Of a stretch of DNA of 64,000 nucleotides, positions 53,355 to 61,861 are shown in pieces (within the stretch, counting starts at the first letter, position 1; each line of letters opens with the position of its first letter). Under the pieces are notes generated by a model. The model was not told where the DNA came from. It made no database searches and saw only the letters and a list, made by a program, of their open reading frames with translations. Origin of the DNA: JADCRZ01 sp965200945 (GTDB taxonomy: Bacteria; Bacteroidota; Bacteroidia; Chitinophagales; Chitinophagaceae); NCBI GenBank assembly GCA_965200945.1, contig OZ241749.1:1-64000 (forward strand), in the 5' to 3' direction. Position numbers and translations under genes: made by a program.

Positions 53355-53960
53355 ATGAGAAAATCTGTGTTTATTCTTTCCGCTGCATTTGCCCTGGCGG
53401 CCAGCTATGCCATCGTTGGCTGCAGCGACAACAAAGATCCAAAGGCAACCGGCACTACGGCCGGCATTTCACCCGACAGTATGGTAAAACGAGGCGAGTA
53501 CCTGGTTGCCATCATGGGCTGCGAGGATTGCCATTCTCCCAAAACTATGGGCCCGCATGGTCCGGAGATCGACATGACGAAAAGATTGTCGGGCCATCCG
53601 GCACAGATGCCGCTGGGGCCGGTGAATGCCGAAGCGCTGAAAACATGGGTCCTGTTCAACAACATGGAAACCGCTACCATAGGCCCCTGGGGCGCGAGCT
53701 TTTCAGCCAACATCACGTCCTCTTCCTCGGGTATCGGCGACTGGACCGAAGAAAGATTTCTTAAGTGCATACGCGAAGGAAAGTCGAAAGGACTGGAGGG
53801 CGCCAGAACCATGTTGCCGCCCATGCCCTGGCAGGAAGTTTCCCACGCAACAGACGAAGACCTCAAAGCCATCTTTGCTTTCCTGAAAAGCACCAAGCCG
53901 GTAGACAATATTGTTCCGCAAGCGATTCCGCCCGACCAGATCGCCAAGCTGGCAAAATAG
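53355..53960 (+). CDS. Cytochrome c-type lipoprotein
   Basis: A 201-aa protein with a lipoprotein-type N-terminus (SYAIVGCSDN, Cys about 23) and one CxxCH heme motif, CEDCH near residue 57 (KRGEYLVAIMGCEDCHSPK). Further conserved elements of the class: SANITSSSSGIGDWTEERF and MPPMPW. The single CxxCH means one c-heme, with Met as likely sixth ligand (in MLPPMPW). It resembles the cytochrome subunits that accept electrons from exported dehydrogenases. Anchored on the periplasmic side. Terminators stand on both sides, so it is a single-gene unit. Confidence 0.88.
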   Translation: MRKSVFILSAAFALAASYAIVGCSDNKDPKATGTTAGISPDSMVKRGEYLVAIMGCEDCHSPKTMGPHGPEIDMTKRLSGHPAQMPLGPVNAEALKTWVLFNNMETATIGPWGASFSANITSSSSGIGDWTEERFLKCIREGKSKGLEGARTMLPPMPWQEVSHATDEDLKAIFAFLKSTKPVDNIVPQAIPPDQIAKLAK

Positions 53961-53986
53961 TACTGATTTCTAGTTGCTGAACAAGG

Positions 53987-54020
53987 AAGGCATTTCAATT
54001 ATATGTTGAAATGCCTTTTT
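53987..54020 (+). terminator. Rho-independent terminator after the cytochrome gene
   Basis: AAGGCATTTCAA pairs with TTGAAATGCCTT around a 7-base loop, followed by TTT. It lies 27 bases past the stop codon. Confidence 0.88.
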
Positions 54021-54080
54021 CATGTGCTGCCATGCCGGTTTGAAAGAAATGATATATATTTAGCATATAACCATTTGCTT

Positions 54081-55049
54081 ATGCCTCCATATCCTGGAAT
54101 ACCGTACGGTGTTGCCCCTGCGTTCTGCTTTCCCCTCACCGAGCTTTGTATGTATGCCCTCTTTGTGCTGTGCTTCCTGCATGCCAGGAAACAGGGTTTG
54201 TCGCATATCACTTACCTCCTGGGTGGCGTGCTGTTCGGGCTGATCCTCGAATGGGTGAATGTGCATGCCAACATGGGATATGTGTACGGGCAGTTCATGG
54301 TTATGTTTGGCAAGGCGCCCCTCAATATCCCGTTGTGTATCGGTATTGGCTGGGGCGTGATCATGTACAGCGCGCGGCTTTTCACCGACTCTTTCGGGCT
54401 GCCCCTGTGGACCGCCGCTGCGATGGACACCCTGCTGGCGATCAGCATAGACCTGAGCATGGATGCGGTGGCTTACCGCCTGCACATGTGGCACTGGAAC
54501 TGGAGCGGCACGGGACTGAACCCCCTGAGCGCCGACTGGTTCGGTGTTCCGTTCGGAAATTTCTTCGGCTGGCTGATGGTGGTCTTTTTTTACTCCGCTT
54601 TTTCCCGTTTGCTCGAACGCACCTTCCGGGTTCAGTCGGGAAGAAAGATCGTACTCAAGCTGGTGGTGCCGCTGCTGGCGGTGCTGCTTTCACAGGTGGC
54701 GCTTTTTGTGATGCTGATGTATGTCGACAAGTTCCTGCTCGACCAGTTCGGCATTACGGCCCTCATGCGCTTTGTGGCATTTCTTGCCATCCTTTTTGTA
54801 CTCGTGGTATCGGGGTGGGGTAGCCGAAAAGGAAGCGGTTTCACCGGACCGGTGCCGCTGGTGACCTGGCTGGTGCCGGTATGGTTTCACACGTATTTTT
54901 TTGTGTGGCTGTTCACCGGCGGGTTCTACATGGAGAGCCCGTGGCTGATCGCGGTTTCATGTCTGAATATTTTGATCGGGCTTGCCATTCATTCCGCCAT
55001 GGTAAGGTCGAAGCCGGCGGAGGAGATGCATTTTTCAGCGTTGCAATAA
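54081..55049 (+). CDS. Carotenoid biosynthesis (DUF422/CruF-like) membrane protein
   Basis: About 322 aa from ATG 54081, with around eight transmembrane helices. The pattern VLFGLILEWVNVHANMGYVYG, IGIGWGVIMYSARLFTDSFG, and DLSMDAVAYRLHMWHWN matches the carotenoid-synthesis membrane family that includes the hydratase CruF. Conserved acidic/His residues in MDAVAYRLHMWHW suit a membrane enzyme. No other carotenoid gene lies near, so the actual substrate is unsure. The frame upstream to 54003 overlaps the previous terminator and is rejected. Confidence 0.75.
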   Translation: MPPYPGIPYGVAPAFCFPLTELCMYALFVLCFLHARKQGLSHITYLLGGVLFGLILEWVNVHANMGYVYGQFMVMFGKAPLNIPLCIGIGWGVIMYSARLFTDSFGLPLWTAAAMDTLLAISIDLSMDAVAYRLHMWHWNWSGTGLNPLSADWFGVPFGNFFGWLMVVFFYSAFSRLLERTFRVQSGRKIVLKLVVPLLAVLLSQVALFVMLMYVDKFLLDQFGITALMRFVAFLAILFVLVVSGWGSRKGSGFTGPVPLVTWLVPVWFHTYFFVWLFTGGFYMESPWLIAVSCLNILIGLAIHSAMVRSKPAEEMHFSALQ

Positions 55050-55191
55050 CGCAACGTTACACCAAACTGTTTAACAAGATAGTTGAGAAGATAAGGGAGG
55101 TTAAGCCGGATAAAAGGGGTAGAGACACGAGGCGTGGCGTCTCTACATCAGGGGTTTGAACGTTTTGATAGCGGCTTGTTATTATGAAATT

Positions 55192-55230
55192 AAAAAGAGG
55201 CCGGTATATTATTTACCGGCCTCTTTTTTT
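55192..55230. terminator. Bidirectional Rho-independent terminator
   Basis: AAAAAGAGGCCGGTA pairs with TACCGGCCTCTTTTT around 7 bases, with A and T runs on both sides. It lies between the convergent carotenoid-type gene and the TldE gene, 26 bases past the TldE stop. Confidence 0.9.
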
Positions 55231-55256
55231 ATGGATCGATCTGCTGCAGACGCAGA

Positions 55257-56591
55257 TCACACCGCATCCGATAACGACGAGAACGTAAAGTCGCGGATCT
55301 TCATCGGCGGTATCATTGCATTGATACCGGATTCGCCGCTCACGGTGCGCTCGGGTTTGCCGAGGGCGTCGAGGTTGTTGAGCATGATGATCGGACTTTC
55401 GTTGAACCGGAAGTTCTTGACCGGGAACTTGATCTGGCCGTTCTCGATGTAAAAGGTTCCGTCGCGTGTGAGGCCGGTCTGCAGCAGCGTTTGCGGGTCT
55501 ACGGGACGGATGTACCACAGGCGCGTTACAAGGATCCCTTTTTCAGTGCCTTTGATCAGCTCTTCGAGCGAGGCTGTGCCGCCTTCCATGATCACCGAGC
55601 TGGGAGAAGGCACCGCCTTCACCCCTTTTGTCTGCGCCCAGTAGCGGGAATAGTATAAATTCTTCATGACACCTTTCTCGATCCAGCTGATCTTTTCCTG
55701 GGGCCGGCCGTCTCCCGACCAGGTGCGGGTGGGCAGGTCGGCATCCAGCGGGTCCGAATAGATGTTCACGCGCTCGTCGACCAGTTTTTCGCCGAGCTTG
55801 GTTTTGCCGCCCGGTTTGCTCAGGAAGCTGCGGCCTTCGTCGGCGCTGCGGGCATCCAGGGCAAAGAACATCGGCTCGAGCAACACGATGCCGGCAGCCG
55901 GTTCCAGGATCACGGTATACTTGCCCGGTTCAAGCGCACGGGCATTGCTGGAGCCGGCGGCTTTCTGTGCAGCGATGCGGGTGCTGGCAGCCGCATCGAG
56001 CTTGCTCACATCCGTATAACCTTTGGTGGCATATCCCGATCCGGTGCCGTCGCCGGTGCGCAGCGTAACGTTGAAGTTGACACTGGTTTCCGTAGTGTAG
56101 GCAGAGAGTCCGCTCGAGTTCATCATGGCCGCGAACCCGGCGCTGTTCTCGAGAAAACCGGCGGCGGTCAGCTTGTTGTCTTTCGCGATCTGCAGGCTTT
56201 GCTGCACTGCGTCGGCCCTGCCTTTCGGGCCCATCGCCGCCGTTGCGGGCACCCATGTTTTTGGTTCGGCATATTGCTGCGGGCCCAGGTTCTTTACAAA
56301 CTCCGGGTTTTCCGGAGCGAGGCGGGCCAGCTCTTCCGACAGCCGCACCGCTTTTTCGAGCGAGGCATCATCGAAGAGGTTGATCGTGGTAACGCCTACT
56401 TTTTTACCGTACGAAGACTGGATCACCAGGTTGTTCTGGCTTACGCCTCCGCTGGTGGATACGGCATTGCGGGCATAGCGGATATTTCCGCCGTCGGAGC
56501 CGGATAAATTGACTTCTATCTCATCTGCTTTTGAATACGACAGGACCTTTTTCATCAGCGCCTGCGCTTCATCTTTTGTCAGGATTGGCAT
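55257..56591 (-). CDS. pmbA: TldE/PmbA-family peptidase subunit
   Basis: A 444-aa member of the TldD/PmbA family, the TldE-like partner lacking the HExxxH zinc site. Seen: YARNAVSTSGG, a middle region with GKYTVILEPAAGIVL, and the C-terminal family domain (NGQIKFPVKNFRFNESPIIMLNNL, ending FTFSSLSD). With TldD it forms a heterodimer that degrades or trims peptides, e.g. microcin precursors and the antitoxin CcdA in E. coli. The start is 2 bases past the TldD stop, so the two are one operon. It has no signal peptide. Confidence 0.92.
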   Translation of the reverse strand: MPILTKDEAQALMKKVLSYSKADEIEVNLSGSDGGNIRYARNAVSTSGGVSQNNLVIQSSYGKKVGVTTINLFDDASLEKAVRLSEELARLAPENPEFVKNLGPQQYAEPKTWVPATAAMGPKGRADAVQQSLQIAKDNKLTAAGFLENSAGFAAMMNSSGLSAYTTETSVNFNVTLRTGDGTGSGYATKGYTDVSKLDAAASTRIAAQKAAGSSNARALEPGKYTVILEPAAGIVLLEPMFFALDARSADEGRSFLSKPGGKTKLGEKLVDERVNIYSDPLDADLPTRTWSGDGRPQEKISWIEKGVMKNLYYSRYWAQTKGVKAVPSPSSVIMEGGTASLEELIKGTEKGILVTRLWYIRPVDPQTLLQTGLTRDGTFYIENGQIKFPVKNFRFNESPIIMLNNLDALGKPERTVSGESGINAMIPPMKIRDFTFSSLSDAV

Positions 56592-56593
56592 GG

Positions 56594-58228
56594 TTAGATT
56601 TTACGGGCTGTGTTAATAACGTTTACTCCATTGAAGCGGGTGGTGGACGAGCCGTGCGATACCGCGCTCACCTGGCCGGGCTGGCCCTTGCCGTCGAAGA
56701 AAGAACCGCCGAGCCGGTAGTCGCGCTTGTCGGCGATGGCTGTGCACGAGTTCCAGAACTCCTGGGTGTTCGACTGGTACGCCACATCTTTAAGCATGCC
56801 GGCGATCTTGCCGTTTTTGATCTCGTAGTACAGTTGCCCGCTGAACTGGAAATTATACCGCTGCTGGTCGATTGAAAAAGAATTGTCGCCCACGATGTAA
56901 ATCCCTTTCTCCACATTCTTGATGATATCGTCCGGCGACATCGTGGTTTTGCCCGGCTGCAGCGATACGTTGGCCATGCGCTGGAACTGGATATCATTCC
57001 AGTTGTCGGCATAGCAGCATCCCTGCGATTCTTTCAGTCCGAGTATATGCGCCTGGTCGCGGATCACCTGGTAGTTCACCAGCACGCCGTCTTTGATCAG
57101 GTCCCATTCCTTGGTAGGCACGCCTTCATCATCATACCCGACTGCGCCGAGCGAACCTTTCTGTTTTTTATCGGCGACGATGTTTACGAGCTTGCTGCCG
57201 AAATTGAATTTTTTACTTTCCCATTTGTCGAGTGTCAGGAAGCTGGTACCTGCATAGTTGGCCTCATAACCAAGCACACGGTCGAGTTCTGTAGGGTGAC
57301 CGACCGATTCATGGATGGTAAGCCACAGGTGGGAGGGGTCGAGTACCAAGTCGTACTTGCCGGGCTCCACCGATTTGGCTTTTTGTTTTTCCGCCATCTG
57401 CTGCGCACCGGCGCGGGCATCTTCCAGCATGTCGTAGCTGTCGCGATACAAGGTTGTCACCCCCTGTATCTTGTCGGCCGCTTTTGGCTGCAGGTATTCG
57501 TACCCCATGCCGCGCGGCGCGCTGAGGGCGGCACGCGTTTCAAATTTGCCGGTAGCTGCGTCGATCTTGGTAATGGAGAAGGTAGGCCAGATGCGGTGAA
57601 CATCCTGGTCGATGTAAGAGCCTTCGGAAGAGGCGAAATATTTCTGTTCGTTCACCAGGAACATGATCGAGTTCACGTAGTTGGCGCCCGCTTTCAGGGC
57701 GGCATCATTCACGCTGAGCAGCAGGTCTACCTTTTCCTTCACCGGCACTTCAAAAGCGTTGCGTTCAATCGGCGCTTTCCACGACACTTCCCCGAATCCT
57801 TTCTGTGGGGCAAGCTGTACCGGCTCTGTAAGCAGGCGTGCATTTTCCTTTGCAATATCTACCGCCTGGTAAGCTGTTTTGGCGATGCTGTCGGGGTCCA
57901 TACGGTCTATGGCTGCAAAGCCCCAGCTGCCGTTGGCCAGCACGCGGATGCCGATGCCCTGCGATTCGGTATTGACGATGTTCTGCACTTTGTTTTCACG
58001 GGTGACCACATACTGGTTCAGGTAGCGGCCGATGCGCACATCGGTATAGGTGGCGCCACGCGAGCGCGCTGCATTCAAGGCAATATCGGCCCATTTCTTT
58101 TTCTCGGCCACGTCTATCTGGTACCAGGCGGTGTCGGGCGGCACCGCACGGCACACGAGCGGGATCTGCGACAGCATGGCTGCTCCCGCACCCATGCCGG
58201 CCAGTTGCAGGAATTCTCTCCTTTTCAA
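56594..58228 (-). CDS. tldD: TldD-family metalloprotease with Tat-type signal
   Basis: A 544-aa TldD-family protease. The zinc motif HESVGHPTE (HExxxH) near residue 310 and the glycine-rich DDEGVPT and C-terminal MADVS/MANVSL-type segments place it as the catalytic subunit. The N-terminus MKRREFLQLAGMGAGAAMLS is a twin-arginine signal (RRxFL), so it should be exported folded, whereas E. coli TldD is cytoplasmic. The partner pmbA follows 2 bases on. Either it carries the partner out or the signal is a cleaved remnant. Confidence 0.92.
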   Translation of the reverse strand: MKRREFLQLAGMGAGAAMLSQIPLVCRAVPPDTAWYQIDVAEKKKWADIALNAARSRGATYTDVRIGRYLNQYVVTRENKVQNIVNTESQGIGIRVLANGSWGFAAIDRMDPDSIAKTAYQAVDIAKENARLLTEPVQLAPQKGFGEVSWKAPIERNAFEVPVKEKVDLLLSVNDAALKAGANYVNSIMFLVNEQKYFASSEGSYIDQDVHRIWPTFSITKIDAATGKFETRAALSAPRGMGYEYLQPKAADKIQGVTTLYRDSYDMLEDARAGAQQMAEKQKAKSVEPGKYDLVLDPSHLWLTIHESVGHPTELDRVLGYEANYAGTSFLTLDKWESKKFNFGSKLVNIVADKKQKGSLGAVGYDDEGVPTKEWDLIKDGVLVNYQVIRDQAHILGLKESQGCCYADNWNDIQFQRMANVSLQPGKTTMSPDDIIKNVEKGIYIVGDNSFSIDQQRYNFQFSGQLYYEIKNGKIAGMLKDVAYQSNTQEFWNSCTAIADKRDYRLGGSFFDGKGQPGQVSAVSHGSSTTRFNGVNVINTARKI

Positions 58229-58467
58229 ATTAGATTGGTATTATGGTGAATAATTGAATACGAAGTAAAATAAAGAAAATACTTGTTGTCCCTGCATAAA
58301 AAGTATGAATGGCGCTATGGCCTGATCTGTTGCCGGCAACACAACATCCCGCAGGCCGTATCGTTAGATCAGCTGTTATTCAGGAGAAAGTAAACATCCA
58401 CTTAGTCTATTATTTAACCTTCAGAAACACACCAACTGTTCTTATTCCTCCACCTAAAAGAACCTAT

Positions 58468-59001
58468 ATGAAAAAAATGGCTTTTTGCCTGCTGATCGCA
58501 GTATTTGCATTGTGCACGCTGAAACTTCATGCGCAGTACCTGGATGAAGACAAGACCTGGACCGTCGGTCTCGGGCTCGACGGTGGCATGATAAAAGGGG
58601 ATTTCAAAAATGTGTTCACTGCGGGTGCAGGCATCAATCTGCGCATCGGGTACCAGGCCGGGCCCGGATTTATCACTTTCTCCAGCGGCAGCATCATCCT
58701 CATACCCAACAGCAAGGCGCCGGATATACTGAAGCTGGCCGTGCTGGTGCCTTTCAAGCTGGGTTACAAACTGGTGATCGCCGATCATTTTTTTGTAATG
58801 GGCGAGGCGGGATATGCATTGCTCAGATCTTACCTGGATGATTCGTACGGATTAGCGACCATGAACCAGGGAGGCTTTGTGTACAATCCAACGGTCGGCG
58901 TTCAGTTTGGGAAAGTGGAGTTGGGGCTTCATTACCAGTCTACCTCCATCAAGGGAACGCACCTCGATATGCCCATGGTGCGGCTGGGCATTAATTTTTA
59001 A
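58468..59001 (+). CDS. Small outer-membrane beta-barrel protein
   Basis: A 177-aa protein from ATG 58468 with signal peptide (MKKMAFCLLIAVFALCTLKL then HAQ). The mature part has repeated amphipathic strands (TWTVGLGLDGG, GINLRIGYQAG, FFVMGEAGYALL, VGVQFGKVELGLHYQS) ending MVRLGINF with terminal Phe, as in small barrels of the outer membrane. No function known. Its stop overlaps that of the convergent GH43 gene by 4 bases. Confidence 0.75.
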   Translation: MKKMAFCLLIAVFALCTLKLHAQYLDEDKTWTVGLGLDGGMIKGDFKNVFTAGAGINLRIGYQAGPGFITFSSGSIILIPNSKAPDILKLAVLVPFKLGYKLVIADHFFVMGEAGYALLRSYLDDSYGLATMNQGGFVYNPTVGVQFGKVELGLHYQSTSIKGTHLDMPMVRLGINF

Positions 59002-60086
59002 TTTTTTTCTCCCGATGGCCTTGCCATCGGAATATTGATAGGCACCGGCGATCCGAAATTCGGTGTGCCGTCCGCATTCCAGGTGAACTTCTGGATGCGC
59101 GGGTTGCGGGTGTCGTTGCAGCCCTGGCCGGTCTGCGGGTTGGCGTGGTAGATGATCCAGTTCTCTTTTCCGTCGGGCGATAAAAAGAAACCGTTGTGGC
59201 CGGGACCGTAGGCATTCGACTGCACATTTTTTACAAACACCGGATTGGCATTTTTCGTCCAGTCGGCGGCCGACATCGGATCGCCGCCGTCTTTGAGGGT
59301 GAGCATGCCCAGGGCATAATCATCCGTCCAGCAGCCGGAAGCCGAGTAGACCAGGAAGACCCTGCCCGCAGGGTTTTTCAGGATCTCCGGGCCTTCATTT
59401 ACTTTAGGAAGGCTGAGCGATGATCCGTTCGTTTCCCAGTTGTATTGCGGCGTGGAAAGCTGCACGCGGCCTGATGCCATCGTATAGGGATTGGACAGCT
59501 GCGCGATATAAATATTCTGCGTGCCATCAAAGCCCGATGAATGCCCGCTCCACAGCAGGTAACGCTTTCCGTTATATTCAAATACGGTTCCGTCAATGGC
59601 AAAGTAATCGGCGTTGGCATCGACCAGTTTCCCCTTGTCTGTCCAGGTGCCCGACATAGGATCGGCAGAACTGTTCTCCAGTACGAAAAGGCGTTGCGTG
59701 CTTTGGTCGGTGGAAGAGCCGGCTGTGTAGTACAGATACCATTTCCCATCCAGGTTATGCATTTCAGGGGCCCATACGTTCTGCGAATTCGCGCCGGTAG
59801 CCGGTTTGGTCCACACCGTCTGGTTATAGGCCGAACCGAGTTTCGACATGGCCGTTGTGCGCCAGAGCTTGATGCGGTCGCCGGAAGTATTGGTATAATA
59901 GTAAAAGCTGTCTTTCTGCACCACCCAGGGATCGGGCCCGCTGGACAGCAGCGGATTGGTAAAGGTCGTGTCTTTCACCACCGGCGGCGGCGTCACCGGC
60001 GTGCTCCCGTTGTTGCCTTTTTTGCAGGTAACGGTTGCGGTGACGAACAAGAGCAGGAGGGCGTAGGTGAACGGTCTGGTTCGCAT
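58998..60086 (-). CDS. GH43-family glycoside hydrolase, lipoprotein (arabinanase-like)
   Basis: A 362-aa lipoprotein from ATG 60086 (lipobox before Cys21 in VTATVTCKK). Five-bladed propeller of family GH43: general base Asp52 in SSGPDPWV, Asp165 in AIDGTVFE that tunes the acid, and the acid Glu about 231 in VNEGPEIL. WAPEMHNLDGKWYLYYTAG is the typical second-blade motif. Likely an arabinan endo-1,5-alpha-L-arabinosidase or beta-xylosidase/arabinofuranosidase at the cell surface. It follows the SusD gene by 191 bases and closes the utilization locus. The start at 60143 is less good, as the signal begins at MRTRPF. Confidence 0.88.
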   Translation of the reverse strand: MRTRPFTYALLLLFVTATVTCKKGNNGSTPVTPPPVVKDTTFTNPLLSSGPDPWVVQKDSFYYYTNTSGDRIKLWRTTAMSKLGSAYNQTVWTKPATGANSQNVWAPEMHNLDGKWYLYYTAGSSTDQSTQRLFVLENSSADPMSGTWTDKGKLVDANADYFAIDGTVFEYNGKRYLLWSGHSSGFDGTQNIYIAQLSNPYTMASGRVQLSTPQYNWETNGSSLSLPKVNEGPEILKNPAGRVFLVYSASGCWTDDYALGMLTLKDGGDPMSAADWTKNANPVFVKNVQSNAYGPGHNGFFLSPDGKENWIIYHANPQTGQGCNDTRNPRIQKFTWNADGTPNFGSPVPINIPMARPSGEKN

Positions 60087-60277
60087 GCGATAAGATGTTT
60101 GAATAAAGAGTTTTTTTATGATTACATGCCTCCGGAGGCACATGTTGTGAAGAGAAGTAAGGCCGCGAACGCACAGAAAGCCAGTAAGATTCTACTCACA
60201 AGATGTTGCCCCGGGAACATGGGAATGGATGAAGGAACAACGTTTTTAACCGCCATTCTTTCATCCATTCTTGTTTT

Positions 60278-61840
60278 CTACCACCCCGGGTTCTGTTTCA
60301 TGTTCGGGTTTACATCGAGGTCGAACTGGATGATGGGCAGGAGTTCGTGCTTGCCTTTCACGAAACCCGAAAAACCGGCATCGCGTGCGGCCAGCTGCGG
60401 ACCGAGGTCGCCCCAGCGTGCCAGGTCTTCCCAGCGATGACCTTCACCCACCAGTTCGGTGATGCGTTCGTGTTTCAGCTGCGTCAGAAAATCGGCCTGG
60501 CTCAAACCTGGCCTGGCCACCGACAAACGGGCCAGCCCGGCGCGCTGCCTTACACGGTCTACATACTGGTAAGCGGTTGATGTTTGTCCCTGTGCATTCA
60601 GCGCTTCTGCATACAGCAGCAGTACATCGGCGAACCTCAGGTAGCGGTAATTATTGCCGGAATGGAACACTTCTGCATTCATGACCGAATCATCCAGCAG
60701 CTTGCGGAAATACACCGTATGGTTGGTAGCCACGCCCACAGGATCGCCTGTTACGTTGGCGTAATGGAGCGAGTCCCAGATGGTGCCGTATACCTTGGTG
60801 AACTTTGGGCCGCGTTCATCGGTGGAATCATAGATAAAAGAAGCGGCCAGCCTTGGGTCACGTCCGCCTGCAGTGGTCTTTTCCTGCAGAAACTCCCAAA
60901 CCGTCCAGCGCCGGGCCTGTCCGTCGGTGAACCCGATCGGGCGGGGGGCAAAGAAAGGCGGAATAGAAGAACCGTAGTTCAGGTTGTCGACCCGCGGATC
61001 GGTATCGTCATCGTGGTTGTCGGTGGGGTTGGCGGCATTCTGCACTTCAAACACCGATTCGAGGTTGTTTTCCGAAGGTTCTACAAAATTGCTGCGGAAA
61101 TTCGGTACCAGATCATACACCCCTTTCAGGTCTCCATCCACCAGGTGTGCAAGCGCCTGCTGTGCCTGTGCATACATCTTCTGCTGCAGGTAACTTTTTC
61201 CCAGCATGCCGTAGGCGGCTCCCTTGGTGGCACGGCCCACGTTGGCGCTGTTGTAGGTAGACGGCAGCACGGTAGCGGCTTCTGAAAAATCCTTTACCAC
61301 CTGTGCATACACCTCGGCCTGGGAAGAAGTGGCGGGGTAATCGGTCGGTACCGGCGTCTTCAGCAGCAACGGTACATTGCCCCAATAAGTGGCCAGGTAG
61401 TAATAGAAGTAACCGCGCAGGAACTTGGCTTCCCCCAGCAGCTGCTGTTTCAAAGCATCGGTCATGGTGATGTTGGGAACATTGTCGAGCACCTGGTTGG
61501 CGCGGTCGATGCCCACATAACAATCCTGCCACACCGTCCGTGTTTCGAACAGGTTGTAATCGTTGATGATAAAGGCATCGAAGTTGTTGATCAGCGTGGC
61601 ATTCGGACTGGTGCTGAATCCTTCGTCCGACCGGATTATGGAGATAAAGAACTGGTTCCTGGCCAGCCCCACCCGGTGAAAAGTGCTGTAGATCGAATTG
61701 ACGCCTTTTTGCGCATCGTCGGCAGTCTTCCAGAACTGCGCCGTGGTCGGTGTGTTGGGATTGGAGATCGTCAGTTCCCCTTTTTTGCAGCTCACCGCCA
61801 AAACACAGACAGCGAGCGCGACTAGATATATATTTTTCAT
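60278..61840 (-). CDS. susD: SusD/RagB glycan-binding outer-membrane lipoprotein
   Basis: A 520-aa SusD-family protein with lipobox and Cys18 (VLAVSCKKGELT). SusD hallmarks: an N-terminal helical region (FWKTADDAQKGVNSIYSTF), TPR-like helices (GEAKFLRGYFYYYLATYWGNVPLLL), FADVLLLYAEALN and the C-terminal RWEDLARWGDLG, ending NPNMKQNPGW. It binds the glycan at the cell surface and closes over its SusC partner, encoded 21 bases upstream. With the GH43 gene it forms a compact arabinan/xylan-type locus. The actual glycan is not fixed by the sequence. Confidence 0.94.
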   Translation of the reverse strand: MKNIYLVALAVCVLAVSCKKGELTISNPNTPTTAQFWKTADDAQKGVNSIYSTFHRVGLARNQFFISIIRSDEGFSTSPNATLINNFDAFIINDYNLFETRTVWQDCYVGIDRANQVLDNVPNITMTDALKQQLLGEAKFLRGYFYYYLATYWGNVPLLLKTPVPTDYPATSSQAEVYAQVVKDFSEAATVLPSTYNSANVGRATKGAAYGMLGKSYLQQKMYAQAQQALAHLVDGDLKGVYDLVPNFRSNFVEPSENNLESVFEVQNAANPTDNHDDDTDPRVDNLNYGSSIPPFFAPRPIGFTDGQARRWTVWEFLQEKTTAGGRDPRLAASFIYDSTDERGPKFTKVYGTIWDSLHYANVTGDPVGVATNHTVYFRKLLDDSVMNAEVFHSGNNYRYLRFADVLLLYAEALNAQGQTSTAYQYVDRVRQRAGLARLSVARPGLSQADFLTQLKHERITELVGEGHRWEDLARWGDLGPQLAARDAGFSGFVKGKHELLPIIQFDLDVNPNMKQNPGW

Positions 61841-61861
61841 ACCTGACTTGTAGTTAATTGA

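Noticed and set aside
57047..58249. Plus-strand frame of 400 codons
   Set aside because: Antisense to tldD; no recognisable domain.
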